This document shows, piece after piece, positions 52,290-64,000 of a DNA stretch of 64,000 bases. A program made the translations under genes and the position numbers. A model generated the notes under the pieces. The model did no database searches. It was not told the origin of the DNA and saw only the letters and a list, made by a program, of their open reading frames with translations. The stretch lies in assembly GCA_964036295.1 (NCBI GenBank), contig OZ038467.1, positions 13,589,170 to 13,653,169 of the forward strand, read 5' to 3'. How positions within the stretch are numbered: the first letter of the stretch is position 1; the number at the start of each line of letters is the position of its first letter. The DNA is from Plumapathes pennacea. Lineage: Eukaryota > Cnidaria > Anthozoa > Antipatharia > Myriopathidae.

Positions 52290-55271
52290 ATGGCGTTCAC
52301 TTTCGACATCCCTCCGGCTTTTTATAGCGTCAGTGCAGCTTTCATTCTGTTTCGTGTCCTGCATGGTTTGCGCGGATATCTGCCAGTCCCGAATTCTTTA
52401 GTGAGAAGTGTTGACGGGAGCGCCCTCGAACGTAAACTATGGCAGTACCACAATATCGTCATGTCATTCTTCCACTCAACGGTTACGGCTGTGTTATCTG
52501 TGTTATGGTGAGCTAATCTGCCATGTCTTCGCCGGCTAAGAATGTATTTTTGCTTTTTATTTTGTGTTCATGAATGTTCCACGCTGGGTGTTATACCGTA
52601 TGAATTTTCCACTTCCCATTTTTACAGTTTCGTCGACGAGCCAAGAATGCTCTCAGACCTGATCAACACCAAGACAACGCTATCTTACTTAATGCTTGTT
52701 TTTTCTACGGGTAAGTTTGAATTTCGCACGCTTTACAGCTGTGCGTGTTTTGGGCCTGTTGCATAATCATGTGCAGTGATCGAGTCGTAATGTTATTAAA
52801 TTGCCCCTTTGATCCAAAATTTGTACTTTAGCAGCTTACAGCAACAGGCATCATGCAACAGCTGGTCCCACGTGGGAATTTTCAATTTAGTTGCAAGCAC
52901 ATCTCGTGTTTCCTCATCAAGAGCAATGTTTACCTTATAGACTCCGTCAAGCTTCTGAATATATTTGCCGAGAAAACTTGTGATACAAAGTCTTTCTCTC
53001 CAGTTTACAGGACTTGGACCTTGGTGTATTATCGCTTTTACACTCCATCTTTCAAAGTGTTTTTGGCGACTGAAATTTCGATTATGTAATACGTCTACCC
53101 TGGTGCCGCGCGGCATGTCAATTGTTGGCCCCGGGCTGGCCTAACCCTATTTTCAGGGGCTGATACAAATGGTCACTGGTTTACGGAAAACTACCAAACT
53201 AGTAACTTTTTTAAAATTGGTATGCTTCACTCCAGAAATGGTGTTTTTAAAAACCTCAGTATTCAGGAATCACGTGGGCCCCAGACCCCCCAAGAAGCTT
53301 AAATTCTGCCTTTTGAAAAATGGTCAGTTTTTATCCTGCATCTGCCCCAGATACTTAAGATTGTTTTGCATTCTGCTTTTTTAGACCAGTTCCCCAAAAT
53401 ATGTAGTCTATTGATAATTCTTAGATCAAAAAGACAAATAACCATGCAAAACTGTATATTACCACAACACACTAGTTTCTCACTCTCTGATTGGTCGACT
53501 TACCATGGTAAATAAGAGTCCAGACAACGATGCTGACGCCAGCATGTCACGTTTTGCAGTGAAATACAATGAAAGTTTCCTGTATATTTCTAAATATTGT
53601 GGTAAAAAACAAATTTCCACTGGTTTGCCGTGGTGTGGATTCTTCTTTACCACGATTTACATCATCACATGGTCAAAATTAGTTGCGGACTCACTTGGCG
53701 AAGCACCTCGTGAGTCCACAACATTTTGAGCATGTGATGACGTAAATTGTGGTAAATAAGAGTCCACACCACGGGAAATCAGTGGAAATTTATTAAATAT
53801 TTTCAGAATACGGTCAACTTCCTCTTAACAAACACCCCTGTAAGATGGACACCTGATAGGAATGGTCCCTGCCATTTCTTCGGTCAGTTACTCTGTGTTT
53901 GTACAGTACTTGCAGGCTGTTGTGTAAACATGAGTGTTTCTCTATTTTCCAGGCTATTTTATACATGATTTGATAGAAGTAGTTAAGAATGACTTCAGCA
54001 ACCAGATTGGACTAGTCCTACATCATATTCTGGTTAGTTGTTCATTTCCTGAATCTTTTATACTTCATTTTATGAAGACCTTCTAATATTATTATTTATT
54101 CACATGACCTATGCATGGATGATATTAATAGAAATAATAAAAGAAAATATTTGTAATGATTTTTTTGTATACTAGAATCAATAATATTAATTGCTGCAAA
54201 CTTGACCTCTATTTGAGTGGACGTGGTCACAATTTAGATTCCCTAATTGGCTGGTTTTATTGTATATCACCTCTATTAAACGGTCACCTAGTTAGATAAC
54301 AATGTGATATGACACGGCAATAAGCCAGGTTCAGTTCTTTTAGCAGCTGGTAAAACACAACATGTAATCAGTGTGAAAATTCTATTATTAGGCAGCGCAT
54401 GTCAAATGCCTCTTTTACCAGCTTCTGTTCCAGGCAGTCACAATGTAATTAATAATTAATTACCTGTTAGCAGACCTCTATTAAACAGTCAACCTCTATT
54501 AAATGGTCAGTAAGGTGACCCCCAAGTTCAAAATGCATATTCTCCCAACCTTTAAAGAGGAAAATGTATGAGTGATGTAGTGAGAATTGATAGTTTAATC
54601 AGCTATCACCTGAGCAAGGTATCAAAGGCCAAGTTCTCCTTGCTATATGATATATTTCTGGTGAGAAATTGAAGGAGAAAATCGAGGTTGATCACTCCTG
54701 GGAGTGAAAGGGTAATAGAGGTTTGACTGTAGTGGTCTGGGACTATGTTTTTTCAACAGTTCTGTTTTTACTCCTAATTTTTATACCATGTCACAACAAC
54801 GTCTTAAAGTCTACTTGGATCCCTCAAATGTATACCCCAGAAACGAAACTGTGCTGAATATGTCTCAAGTTGTCTCATGCTTTCTGTTTATTCTTTTAGG
54901 TCTGTGGTGCCTTTGGATTGGCATTGTTTGGTGACATCTACTATGGATTTGCAACTTGTTCATTGCTGATGGAAATCAGTAGTATTTTCCTTCACTCAAG
55001 AAGACTGCTGTTGTTCAGTGGTTTTGGCAGGAGAAGCATGCCTTTCAAAGTCAATGGCTTGTTTCTGCTTGTGACCTTTATTTGCTTTCGTTTCCTGACA
55101 TCAGCATGGATGACGAACTTTGTCATCAGAAACCGTGACAGCATGCCATTTTCACATTTCCTCCAGGGGGCAATCAACATGGCGGTGGTGACCGTGATAA
55201 ATGTCATCCTCTTGATGAGAATCTGTAACTCAGATTTCCGTAAGGGAAAACAAACCAAGGAGGAGGAGTAA
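52290..55271 (+). CDS. TLC-domain membrane protein, TLCD1/TLCD2-like, 4 exons, 250 residues
   Basis: Exons 52290-52507, 52628-52710, 53953-54032, 54900-55271 (stop included); all introns are GT-AG and phases agree. The protein is a multi-pass TRAM/LAG1/CLN8 domain: a first hydrophobic segment (~9-27), SFFHS in the second (~59-63), GYFIHD (101-106), LVLHH (121-125), then MEISSIFLHSRRL and further segments, ending in a charged tail (KGKQTKEEE). FHS, GYFxxD and HH are the conserved TLC landmarks. TLCD1/2 act at the plasma membrane on phospholipid composition and membrane fluidity; TLCD4/5 are the alternatives, but length and the EISxIF block favour TLCD1/2. The start at 52290 was chosen over an in-frame ATG at 52230 because the latter adds a non-hydrophobic leader. 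Confidence 0.85.
52796..53116 (-). other. Unrecognised 106-codon ORF inside TLC-gene intron 2
   Basis: An open minus frame beginning MPRGTRVDVLHNRNFSR and containing VNIALDEETRDVLATKLKI. The composition looks protein-like (mixed charged and hydrophobic), but no family is recognised and no splice context is clear. It could be a transposon-derived fragment or chance. Confidence 0.25.
53460..53800. mobile_element. Foldback MITE family A, copy 2
   Basis: It begins ACCACAACACACTAGTTTCTC and ends CAGTGGAAATTTATTAAAT. The central hairpin has the apex CTTGGCGAAGCACCTCGTGAG, slightly diverged. It lies in intron 2 of the TLC gene. Confidence 0.85.
54518..54713. mobile_element. piggyBac-like MITE family, TLC-gene intron 3
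   Basis: It runs from CCCCCAAGTTCAAAATGCAT to GATCACTCCTGGGAGTGAAAGGG with the same interior (GAGAAATTGAAGGAGAAAAT) as the GPCR-spacer copies. It interrupts a repeat of CCTCTATTAAA-type words. Confidence 0.7.
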
Positions 55272-55309
55272 TATTAGGAGAACTCAGTCTGATACACTGA
55301 TCATAGAGG

Positions 55310-55562
55310 TAACTGGTTTCCATAATGGTCGCTTTGATTACCCTAATCGCCCTGATCGCCGGAATCGCTGCGAATGCCCAGAGATTTCTATATGATCATC
55401 CGAGGTGGTTTCCATTACAAACAATTCCATGCCCTGATTTCCCTGATCATCTGAGAAAGAACCAGGGCGATCCTTGTGACTGCAATCGCTTCGATCGCCC
55501 TGATTGTCCAACTAGTTTTGTGGACGATCAAAGTGATTGAGGCAATCATAATGGAAACCAGG
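55310..55562. mobile_element. MITE with CTGGTTTCCAT terminal inverted repeats
   Basis: CTGGTTTCCATAATGGTCGC at the left and ATAATGGAAACCAG at the right are inverted; GATCGCC/GGCGATC words fill the interior. A 71-codon ORF across it resembles a secreted peptide only because of the repeat sequence. Confidence 0.82.
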
Positions 55563-57236
55563 CTTTAGATAACGACAAGTCCTTAATTTACGGTGACATA
55601 ATTCAGTTTGAAACAATTATTCCTATCTGAAGGATGCAGGGTCAAAGACTGTTGAAGCTGTTTGCCACATAGATGTGGAAATGCTCTCCAAATTATGATA
55701 AACTCCAGGAAGCTGTGCAACTTATATGGGATTTTCTGTCTTGCCACAAGAGAATGTTTCAGAACAGTCTGATCATATTTTTCTTTATGTATCAACGAAA
55801 ATGTTTAGGCTACCGGTACACATATTTTAGCTGTTTGTCAATTTGTTATGAATCATATAGTTATCTACAACATAATTCTTCAAATTAGTTATTCACATTA
55901 CATAGTAAAGTTATTGAAATTGTCCTCATCCAGTTTAGTTGTCAATAGCTAAATACGTTATTTCTGTATCAAAAGTTAAATACATTTTTAATGTGTTAAA
56001 CTGTTAGATTTTCATGTTATATTTAATATGTAAAATGATGTCTAAATAATATAGGACCCAATAACTTTGTTCAAAGCATGAATATTGTCTCATTTTAAGA
56101 TGTTTTCTGCTGTAAATTCAAGCAATGCATGCAAAAGGTCTGTACCAGAAAAAGAAGCATTATTTTGTGATTTATATTCAATTTCATAGTTTGACTATGC
56201 AAGATGATCACCTATGAGTAACACCGAAAATAGTCAAGAAGCGTAAGGGAAGATGTGAGTGTTTTGGTTGCCTTCCTAGCTCAAAATTTACAATAATATG
56301 TGCATTATCAAAATGCACATTTTTGCAACATAATATGGAAAATACATGCAAAATAAGACTTTGATAGTAATATTCGTCCCCCTGTTCCTTGGAGAGTTTT
56401 GTGACTTATCTTTCGGTGTTACAGTAAAAGATGCCTGGCATCAAGATCTTCAAGGAAGTGGTGACAAATTCTTAATTACAAATAATTACTTAAGTTTACA
56501 GTGGAAAACCTCTTAATTACACAAGCTTGTATTATAAAAATATTAATATTTATCTAAAACATTAGCTTGATCTTCGGTTAGGTTTTTACCAACATGTATT
56601 CAACAAAAAGATGGACAGGAGTTTGGTTACTCCTGCTGGATTTTAGGTAGCCATAGCTCCAGAGCTTTGAACAGTTCTGGGACCATAACAATAATTGTTA
56701 TTAATAGTTATTATTAATTTCAACAATGTGATGGAGAGGAACAAAATGAATATAGTCTCCAACTCCCTCTAAGACGGACACCCTCGGACCTGCTCCAACT
56801 TTCTGTCTTAAAGAGATTTCAGTTGAGTAAATGATTGAAGAAACGGCAGAGACTAGCTGCTATCTCAGAGAGGTGTGTCCAGGGAGATCACTGTATACAA
56901 ATTTCAAGAATGCCTTCAATGGTTTATCCTTTGTGCTGCATGTGCGAATAAAAGGATATTTCTCTCATTCTGACCTGTGCATAATATCGGGGATGGGGGA
57001 GGGGGTGGGGTTCTAAGGTATTGTTACCTCTTCTGCCTGTTCCTTTTGTTCGCGCATCGTTTTCTTGGGGTTTGGGACTGAGCCTTTGTGATTTACCCAT
57101 GGTTCGAAGCGCGTGTTGGCGGCGTGTTGTGAGAATTTGAACTGTGCATCAGAAATGGCGAGGTTGTTGATGTTTGACTCGTGGAAACCGGCGCTCTAAA
57201 GGCCGTTATTGACTGATTTCTGGACTTATCTTGGCC
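55563..57236. other. Intergenic region upstream of the HIP1-like gene
   Basis: AT-rich, with no gene recognised. It holds the 3' flank of the TLC gene and the probable promoter and 5'UTR of the HIP1-like gene near 57000-57236. Confidence 0.4.
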
Positions 57237-60200
57237 ATGAATGTGCTTGGCAATAAGTCAGGCCTTTCCCAGGAGAGAGAAAAGCTCGAAAGGGATCAGG
57301 TATGGCTATATTTATGTTTTAATCGTCTTGTTCACAAATGTGCATGTGGCGGTATAAACATCCATAAAACATCTTAATTATCTTGATTTTGAAGAAATTA
57401 AACTCTGCACGATCTAGGACGTGTTTCCCTAAAACTGGCCCAGAAGAGTTTATTGAAGAGTCACTTGTTTGTCGAATATGTATCGGAGTATTTGCACTGC
57501 ACGTTCTAAGTGTTATTTGCTCTGTGAAATCTGGTGACTGTCACAACACTCTGAGAACTATGCCCAGGCTTTTGTGCCATTGTCTATTTGCGTCTCCGAC
57601 TAAAGGTAGCCGTTTATTATGTTTCTTTGAATTCGCCGTCTATTGTTTTGAATTTGCGTGCAAGCTGAAATCCTGAGGGGATAACAACATCGAAAATGCA
57701 ATATCTCACATGTCATTGAACGAGCAGTGCAAGGTTTTGGTTTGAGGTTTGCGTTCTTTCAATCAGACGGTTTATTAAATGAAACTGCACTGGTTATACT
57801 TCCTTGCCATCTGTGCTAGGTGTTTCTTTAAAATCGTTACTTTTTATACTGTATGCACCAAACATGTACAGTACAGTTGCGCTGTTCAACATCCCACACA
57901 AAAACAGATTTGAATATCTTTGAAAAGAGGTAATCCTCCTGTGTGCCACTCCTTTGTGTTTTTCCTTGATCTTAGTAAACTGAAGAAATAGATTGTGCAT
58001 TTGGGATAAAGTTTTGCTTTCAAGAAGTTATGTAAAAACTACCTAAAAATGGAAAATATGAAAATTGTAGTTTCTATACTTGTTTTTACCACAACACACT
58101 AGTTTCTCGCTCTCTGATTGGTCGATTTACCGTGGTAAATAAGAGTCCAGACAACAATGCTGACGCCAGCTGATGCCAGCATATCACATTTTGAAGCGAA
58201 ATACAACGAAAGTTTCCTGTATATTTCTAAACGTTGTGGTAAAAAACAAATTTCCACTGGTTTGCCGTGGTGTGGACTCTTATTTACCACGATTTACGTC
58301 ATCACATGGTCAAAATTAGTTGCGGACTCACTCGGCGAAGCGCCTCGTGAGTCCACAACATTTTGACCATGTGATGACGTAAATCGTGGTAAATAAGAGT
58401 CCACACCACGGCAAACCAGTGGAAATTTATTAAATGTACTGTACTTTACATACCATTGTGTATATATATTATTTATAGAGCCGTTTTTGGATGACTGTCA
58501 AAAACCAAAACCAAACTAATCACACAGGCCAATCACAGAGACTGAGAGAAAACAGTTCAGCCAATTGGAAGCCAATTTGCATTTGGTCTTGCGTTTGGTT
58601 TTACTTTCCAATCAGCAGTGCGAGTACACGCCATCGCTTGCGTGAGAAGTGTTTGGTTTTGGTTTTGGTTTTGGTTTTGTTCCTGATATGGGCTGAGCAT
58701 GCTGACAAACTCGTGTGGACCAATCCGAAAGCAAAGCAAACACAAAACCAAAGCAATCACACAATTACTTTTGACAGTCATCTGAAAACCGCTCTGTTGA
58801 AATGACTTATATGTGAGAAATCTTAATGACTTGCAGTGCTGCTGTATATATTTTGCATGTCACTTAGGGAATTGGATAATAGCAAGTCATATTTTTTTGC
58901 AACCCCTTGCTTCATTATAGCAGTCAGCTCATAGGAGAACTGAACCAGCAATGCAATTGTTTGAGTTCTGGGCACAGTTGTTTGAAGCATGATTAGGCTA
59001 ATCCTGGATTAGGTCTAATTTTTCTTGTCATTTATTAAGCCTGAAAATGTGAAGGTTTCAACCACAACTACTTCCTTGATATGTTTTAAGCTGGAACAAG
59101 CTACTGTATGCAATCCATCTTCAAACAAAACACTGCAGTTTATTGGCAGAGAGCTGGTTGAGGAAAGCTTTTGTTTGATTCTGGATTAGCTTAATCAGGC
59201 TTTGAACAACTGGGCCCTGTCAGGCATGTGCAAGATTCCATTATTATACATCACATAATTTATTATTTGACATTATTTGTGGATGCACAATTATCATGAT
59301 CAGCTGACTCGTAAATTACTGTACTGTATTGCTCATGGCATGCAAAAAGATCGAATTAATGCGCCGGGACATGTTAATCTATTTGCCCAGGATGAATGGC
59401 AGCTTGTACAGGAGATTGTGAGTGAGGTTATTCCTCTTTAGACTCTGTTGAGTACAGTATGCCTTATAACCACAGTAATCATGCACCAGGGAAATCTTCA
59501 TTTACAAAATTGTATAAGTTTACCGTATGTATTTTTAACCTCCTTTTTTCCCCTTAGTACATCATATTGTAGATTCTGCTGCAGTCAGTATTTAGTTGGG
59601 GAGGAATTGACAAATTATTTTTTACATGATTGTACAGTATACACTGCTTGACAGCCAATGTTATATATCACAGTTGGTTTCTCTGTTAATGGTTTACTGT
59701 CTAGATATTGGATGTAGATATTGGAATTTGTTTTGCAAAATCATACTTTTTTTTCATTTATATTTTGTTATTTTTATTTGTTGTTTTTTCTTCTTCTTTG
59801 ACAGGCTGAAGCTATTGCCAAAGCTGTGAATTCGATAGAGTGTGCTGTCAAAGAGAAACACATTAGAAATATCCTTTTTCATTTCTTATTGAAATGGGAA
59901 ATACTGCAGTACTTAGAATCCCCAAGGAAAATGAGAATACAGGTTTACAGTAGTATTGTAGTTCAAGATAGCAAGGAATCAAGGTAGCTGGGATATTACC
60001 AAGGAAAACTTCTACCAAAAGGAAAATTGGATTCTGTTTGAGATGTGTAGAAGGGAGTTCTAGGTTATAATTGAGTTTGAGATATAACAGCCTTCTACTG
60101 TACGTGGAGCTCATAGTATTACTGGTCAATGAATGTTACACAATCCATATATGTTTCTTGACATCTTTGTATGTGCCATCATTGGGACATGGCACGAGAG

Positions 60201-63200
60201 AGGGGCTACAATATTCTGGCAGACTCTTGGCAAAATGCCACTGCCATCACAAGTCATAATGAGTTGGAAGGCGATGTTGGTTGTTCACAAGTTGCTCCGG
60301 GAGGGACATCCTAACGTAAGTTGTGTACTTTATACCCACTTGACTGATTCACAAGAAGACAACAGAACATTAACCGACCAATAGCGAAACACAACCGAGC
60401 CAACTTGACCAACTATAAGATGACAAAATGGACCAATCACATCAACAACCAGAGACATAAATATCGTCATCTGACAAAAGCTCTTCACTTGACTCTGAAG
60501 ATGACTTCTACTTAGTGTAGGGAGTTGAAACGTCAGTCACCAACAACAGTCTTCCTGGAGACTCCTCAGTAACCCAGATGATCACAACTAACCAACTGTT
60601 TCATTTGAACACATGATACTGAACAACCATATTTTTTCCCAAAGGCAATGAAGGAGTCATTCAAGTATCGACAACTTTTGAAGGACATGAGTGACTTCTG
60701 GGTAGGTCAATCGTGTTTTACTCATCAAAGTGTTCTGGTTACCATATGACATCCTCTTTCCATCTGCCTGTCTCTGCATCTGTCTACCTGTTTGCTACTT
60801 TCTATCAGTAACCCCTCGGTCTTTGTGTTTGATTCTTCATTAAGCAACGCTCAACATTAACAGTTGCCCGCTTGCCCGGGGCAGCCAAAACTTTTGGTCA
60901 GGCAGGTAAATTCTGGGCCGGGCAATCAGAAACTATGAAACTTTCTGTTGCTTGAATTCAATCTACAGTCCGAAGGGCAACCAACCTGTCAAGCACTGTA
61001 TAAACCACTGTCACAATCATGTGCAGTTCATGAAGCGCAGATTTTGTGGTGGGCCACCAGATGATAAAGTGTGACGGATAGAGTGTATAACTGATTCTAT
61101 GGTTTTACAATAATTATATGTCAGATACAAAACCAAGCTCAGCAGAAAGATTTGCTTGACAGGCACTTGTTTATATGGGGAGTAAAAAGATTTCTTAGTG
61201 CACATGATTGTGAAAGTGGCTTATTGCTTGCACTGTACCGTTTTTGTTGAAAGTTGTTTCTAACTATTTTGTTACTGTTTATTGTTTTGCTTTTGCAAAT
61301 CTAGAAACACTCACCAAAGAAAGGATATGGTAGACTTGTGCATTTTTATCTCAAGGCCATCATAGCCAAGCTTGATTTCCATGAAAAGGTTTGTGATACT
61401 GTTTCTTAAATGCTGTACCACACATGCACAGTAGATTTGTGGCACTCTGTCTGTATTTCAAAGTTTGTCAAAGTAATAAAACATATATATCAACTGGTAT
61501 GCTGTGCCCTCAGGCATGTGGGAGAATCTAAAAATGCAGAAGAAGTCTGCTGGATGTCATGGAGTGTTCTCCACACTTCTTTTCCATTTGTATTAAACTA
61601 AGCTGAAGCATTTTTGTTTTTCAGAATACAAGTGTACCTGGGGCTCTGCATAACAGCAATGGAGAACCCTTTAAACTTTACAGCACAGATATAAATGACC
61701 AGTAAGTCCTGTGATCTATTTGAGAGTGGTTTTCTAAGGAGATGACATTTAAGTAAATAGGCCATTTACCAGTAAATCTTTTACCTTTGTTTCAAAATGA
61801 GGTATGAGGTACATCTAGCTGTGTAAAGGTTTTCATTTGAAAATGGGGCCTATGAAAGCAATTACTTATTGGTGAAAACATTGATGCAGGTGACAAGTTG
61901 TCCTGCACCAGTCACAGTTACTTTGATTCTTAGAAGTCTACATGTATTGCCTGGAGATGCAGTTAACCTTATTCTACACTGCACAGCTTGTGTCTGTTCT
62001 TGTTCCCAAACATCTCTATGTTTGTCTTATTTGACTTCATCTGTCTCTCTTTCTCTTTCCTCATCATCTTGTGTCTCTGTATCATATCAAGCTCATCATA
62101 AATCTGCTGTAAACATTGCAATTTTTCTGTCCTGTGGCAGAGTGTGGCACAACTGACAAAAGTTATTCTGTTTTTATATGAAGGAATATCAAAGGCAAAA
62201 TCCACCTTCCATCTGCTCTTACTTTAATGTTGTTCTTCTTTTCAGCTTTCAGCTGTCAGTGGAGATATTTGATTATTTGGACAACCTTATAGAGTTAGAA
62301 AAAGCAAGTAAGTCAACTGTTCCGATTTCATAATAGATGCTAGAACAGTAGATGCAGGACAGTTTGCCCATGTTATCTGCAATCTCAGCCAAAAGTGCTG
62401 GGACAATTAGATTTCTCCTGGACCCACTCCATTAGCTGATTATTGGCTAGTTTTTTTTACGATATTCTATTATTATTACTGCATTCTTGCACAAGGATCA
62501 CAGTCATCAAATGCACTGTAAAGGAGTGGAAAACTGCATACTACAGTATGTTTGAGCCCTGAAGTATAGCATGTCCATGTTTAATACTCCAATAATGAGT
62601 CTAAGGTTGATTCAATTACAGTCTGAAACTGTACTCTTTCAAAATGGTACAGTGTATGATCATCATATTATTTTCTGATTCTGTTGCAGTTTTCACAACT
62701 CTAGATCCATTTCGCTCCAGTTCACAAATGCAAGCTGTGCAGTGTAGAATATGTCCATTTCCTGTTTTAATTCAGGTACAGTGTAACTAATATTGTTATT
62801 ATTTATACTGTTATTATGATTAATTGAGTGGTTCATAATTATTATGTACCAGTACCTGCTTGAAAAATTGGATTAGCCACCATTAGTTGGCCTACAGTAA
62901 TCCTTTGTCCCAAGTACTCCCAACCTGGGCCTGGTTATTCGAAAGCCGATTAAGCTAATCTAGGATTAACGAAATTCTTTCTCTCAACCTCTCTGCCAAT
63001 AAACTGCAAGGTTTTGTTCTAAGATGGATTAAAAAGCTTGTTCTGGTCTTAGCATATTGAGTAAGTTGTTGTGGATGTCCTTCACATTTTGTATGAATGA
63101 CAAGTTTAGACCTGATCCAGGATTAACCTAATCATGCTTTGAAAAACTGGGTCCTGACCTGAACCAAATGTATGAATATTGTGAGGAATATTGGTAGTCT

Positions 63201-63981
63201 CTCCAGTTTAACCCCAAACAAATCTGAGCTGCCCTTTTCTCCACACTGAACTACACAATATTATTATTAACTGACTCAGGCGATTGCTGGGGGAGGAGCT
63301 TGCCTCTGATCCCAGACAGCTAGATTATACAAAATGAATGATATGAAATTGAGACATAGAAGTGATAACAGTTGAGTGTATCAGTGGGATTTTTCTAGTA
63401 TTGGTACATCTAAAATGTTATTTGTCTAAACATTGTGATGGTTATATATTATTTTTTGTAGGAATGTAGTGGACTGTATCAAGTGTCTCTGGACCTGATG
63501 CACAAACTGCATGCACGTAAGTTTATTTGCTCTTTCACTCCTGAGCTCATGATACAGTACGAGTGTTGTGCAGTGTGAATATTGATAGTTCAACCAGCTG
63601 TTACATGTATCTGAGCAAACTATCAAATTACCAATGCTTTGAAGCTGTGATTAGGTTATATTTAAAAATAGGTACACATTGTGTACATGTGTCTACTGCT
63701 GTTGTAATGTTCTATAGGTGAGGTATTGTTGCTATGTCTGAGTTCTTCACGAACGAGTTCCTAGCTCTTCACGACCATGACCAATATCTATTACTTACCG
63801 GACATGTACGCGATAGCAGTAGACACATACACACAAAAAACACACTGTATGTACAAGCAGTCAATCAGGATTTCATTCACTTCTCCAGCAGATGTTACAT
63901 TGGCTTGTTTGTTTGTTTCTCAGGTTTACCAGAGGACACTCTCAGTGGTCACAGGGAAAGATTCACTTATCATTACAAAGA
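57237..63981 (+). CDS. HIP1: HIP1/HIP1R (Sla2-family) endocytic adaptor, N-terminal ANTH domain, partial
   Basis: Ten exons: 57237-57299, 59805-59868, 60173-60315, 60645-60701, 61305-61388, 61625-61701, 62246-62307, 62690-62775, 63462-63516, 63924-63981; the gene continues past the right edge. They encode ~249 residues of ANTH domain. Diagnostic matches to HIP1/HIP1R are NSIECAVKEKHIR, IIGTWHERGATIFW, MSWKAMLVVHKLLREGHPN, QLSVEIFDYLDN and LPEDTLSGHRERF. The family binds PtdIns(4,5)P2 through ANTH, then clathrin light chain by coiled coil and F-actin by a C-terminal THATCH domain, linking actin to clathrin pits. Exon phases agree throughout. Intron 2 is U12-like, with a non-standard 3' end. 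HIP1 and HIP1R cannot be separated from this part alone. Confidence 0.92.
58084..58436. mobile_element. Foldback MITE family A, copy 3
   Basis: Starts ACCACAACACACTAGTTTCTC and ends CAGTGGAAATTTATTAAAT. The inner hairpin has ~85 bp near-perfect arms and apex CTCGGCGAAGCGCCTCGTGAG. It lies in HIP1 intron 1. Confidence 0.88.
58478..58794. mobile_element. Tc1/mariner-type MITE, second copy
   Basis: Left end GAGCCGTTTTTGGATGACTG, right end CAGTCATCTGAAAACCGCTC. TA is kept only on the left (58476-58477). It is inverted relative to 39941-40242 and lies in HIP1 intron 1. Confidence 0.82.
58969..59219. mobile_element. MITE with GATTAGGCTAATCC-type inverted ends
   Basis: GGGCACAGTTGTTTGAAGCATGATT at the left and AATCAGGCTTTGAACAACTGGGCC-type sequence at the right are inverted. 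A related copy is at 62926-63156. Confidence 0.72.
59869..60172 (+). other. U12-type intron in the HIP1-like gene
   Basis: The donor reads ATATCCTTTTT, the AT-AC class U12 consensus. TTTCTTGAC at 60154-60162 fits the U12 branch site, with the branch A 11 nt from the 3' end. Phase and alignment to HIP1 (KHIR|SAIIGT against KHARTCILGT) place the 3' end after GTAT at 60172, so the intron would be AT-AT rather than AT-AC. Confidence 0.6.
60400..60600 (+). mobile_element. Penelope-like element tail in HIP1 intron 3
   Basis: A short 5'-truncated tail: repeated CCAATC-type words, then ACTCTGAAGATGACTTCTAC and GTTGAAACGTCAGTCACC, which resemble the 3' tails of the Penelope remnants at 31.9 and 35.8 kb. 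The left boundary is unclear. Confidence 0.55.
60490..60540 (+). ncRNA. Candidate hammerhead ribozyme with extended stem II
   Basis: The order is TGACT (stem I), CTGAAGA, a ~25 nt stem II (ACTTCTAC pairing with GTAGGGAGT, with wobbles and a bulge), GAAA, C, GTC, then AGTCA (stem I). Both conserved boxes are exact and stem I pairs over 5 bp. Stem III is reduced to ACGT. Confidence 0.5.
62926..63156. mobile_element. MITE, second copy of the GATTAAGCTAATC family
   Basis: CTGGGCCTGGTTATTCGAAAGC at the left and GCTTTGAAAAACTGGGTCC at the right are inverted. AAGCTAATCTAGGATTA and AGGATTAACCTAATCATGC follow inside. It lies in HIP1 intron 8. Confidence 0.72.
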
Positions 63982-64000
63982 GTAAGTGATGGTACAAAGT

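Noticed and set aside
55325..55540. 71-codon ORF with a hydrophobic start resembling a secreted Cys peptide
   Set aside because: It lies wholly within a MITE with CTGGTTTCCAT inverted ends, and its Asp/Arg/Ile pattern comes from GATCGCC repeats.

Overview
The window looks like nuclear DNA of a cnidarian, most likely a stony coral (Scleractinia). The reasons are intron-containing genes with metazoan domain architectures, a tandem array of intronless class A GPCRs, low GC, long (ATT)n and (CATA)n microsatellites, and many foldback MITEs, Penelope-like and LINE remnants. The taxon is inferred from overall character; no species marker was seen.

Layout. 1-4160 is a satellite array of ~649 bp units. 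5123-5420 is a near-perfect foldback, and 5510-10372 is a ~4.9 kb array of a 41 bp minisatellite. 10831-14587 holds two exons of a decayed otoferlin-like ferlin gene (minus strand), each with an apparent one-base frameshift. 14.6-23.0 kb has no recognisable gene but contains a tRNA-derived SINE, MITEs and an ~870 bp nested-palindrome element.

The main structure is a 14-exon minus-strand gene (23085-51039) for a ~760-residue coiled-coil protein that I cannot name. I assembled it exon by exon from splice sites and reading phase. Its last intron (~16 kb) contains four tandem same-strand GPCR units at 25.4, 29.0, 33.3 and 37.2 kb: three intact 290-residue receptors and one frameshifted copy. Units 3 and 4 share a 5'-truncated Penelope-like insertion at the same site, which is empty in units 1 and 2, so the insertion orders the duplications. 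Other introns of this gene hold a LINE fragment and foldback elements.

On the plus strand, 52290-55271 is a four-exon TLC-domain gene (TLCD1/TLCD2-like, 250 residues). 57237-63981 is the 5' part (ten exons) of a HIP1/HIP1R/Sla2 endocytic adaptor gene encoding the ANTH domain; it runs off the window edge. Its second intron has a U12-type 5' splice site and branch point with an unusual 3' end, and its third intron carries a Penelope-type tail with a hammerhead-like motif.

The genes do not form a pathway. What links the window is its structure: a nested GPCR expansion inside a host intron, and repeated use of hairpin-forming elements, two of whose families share the same loop sequence.
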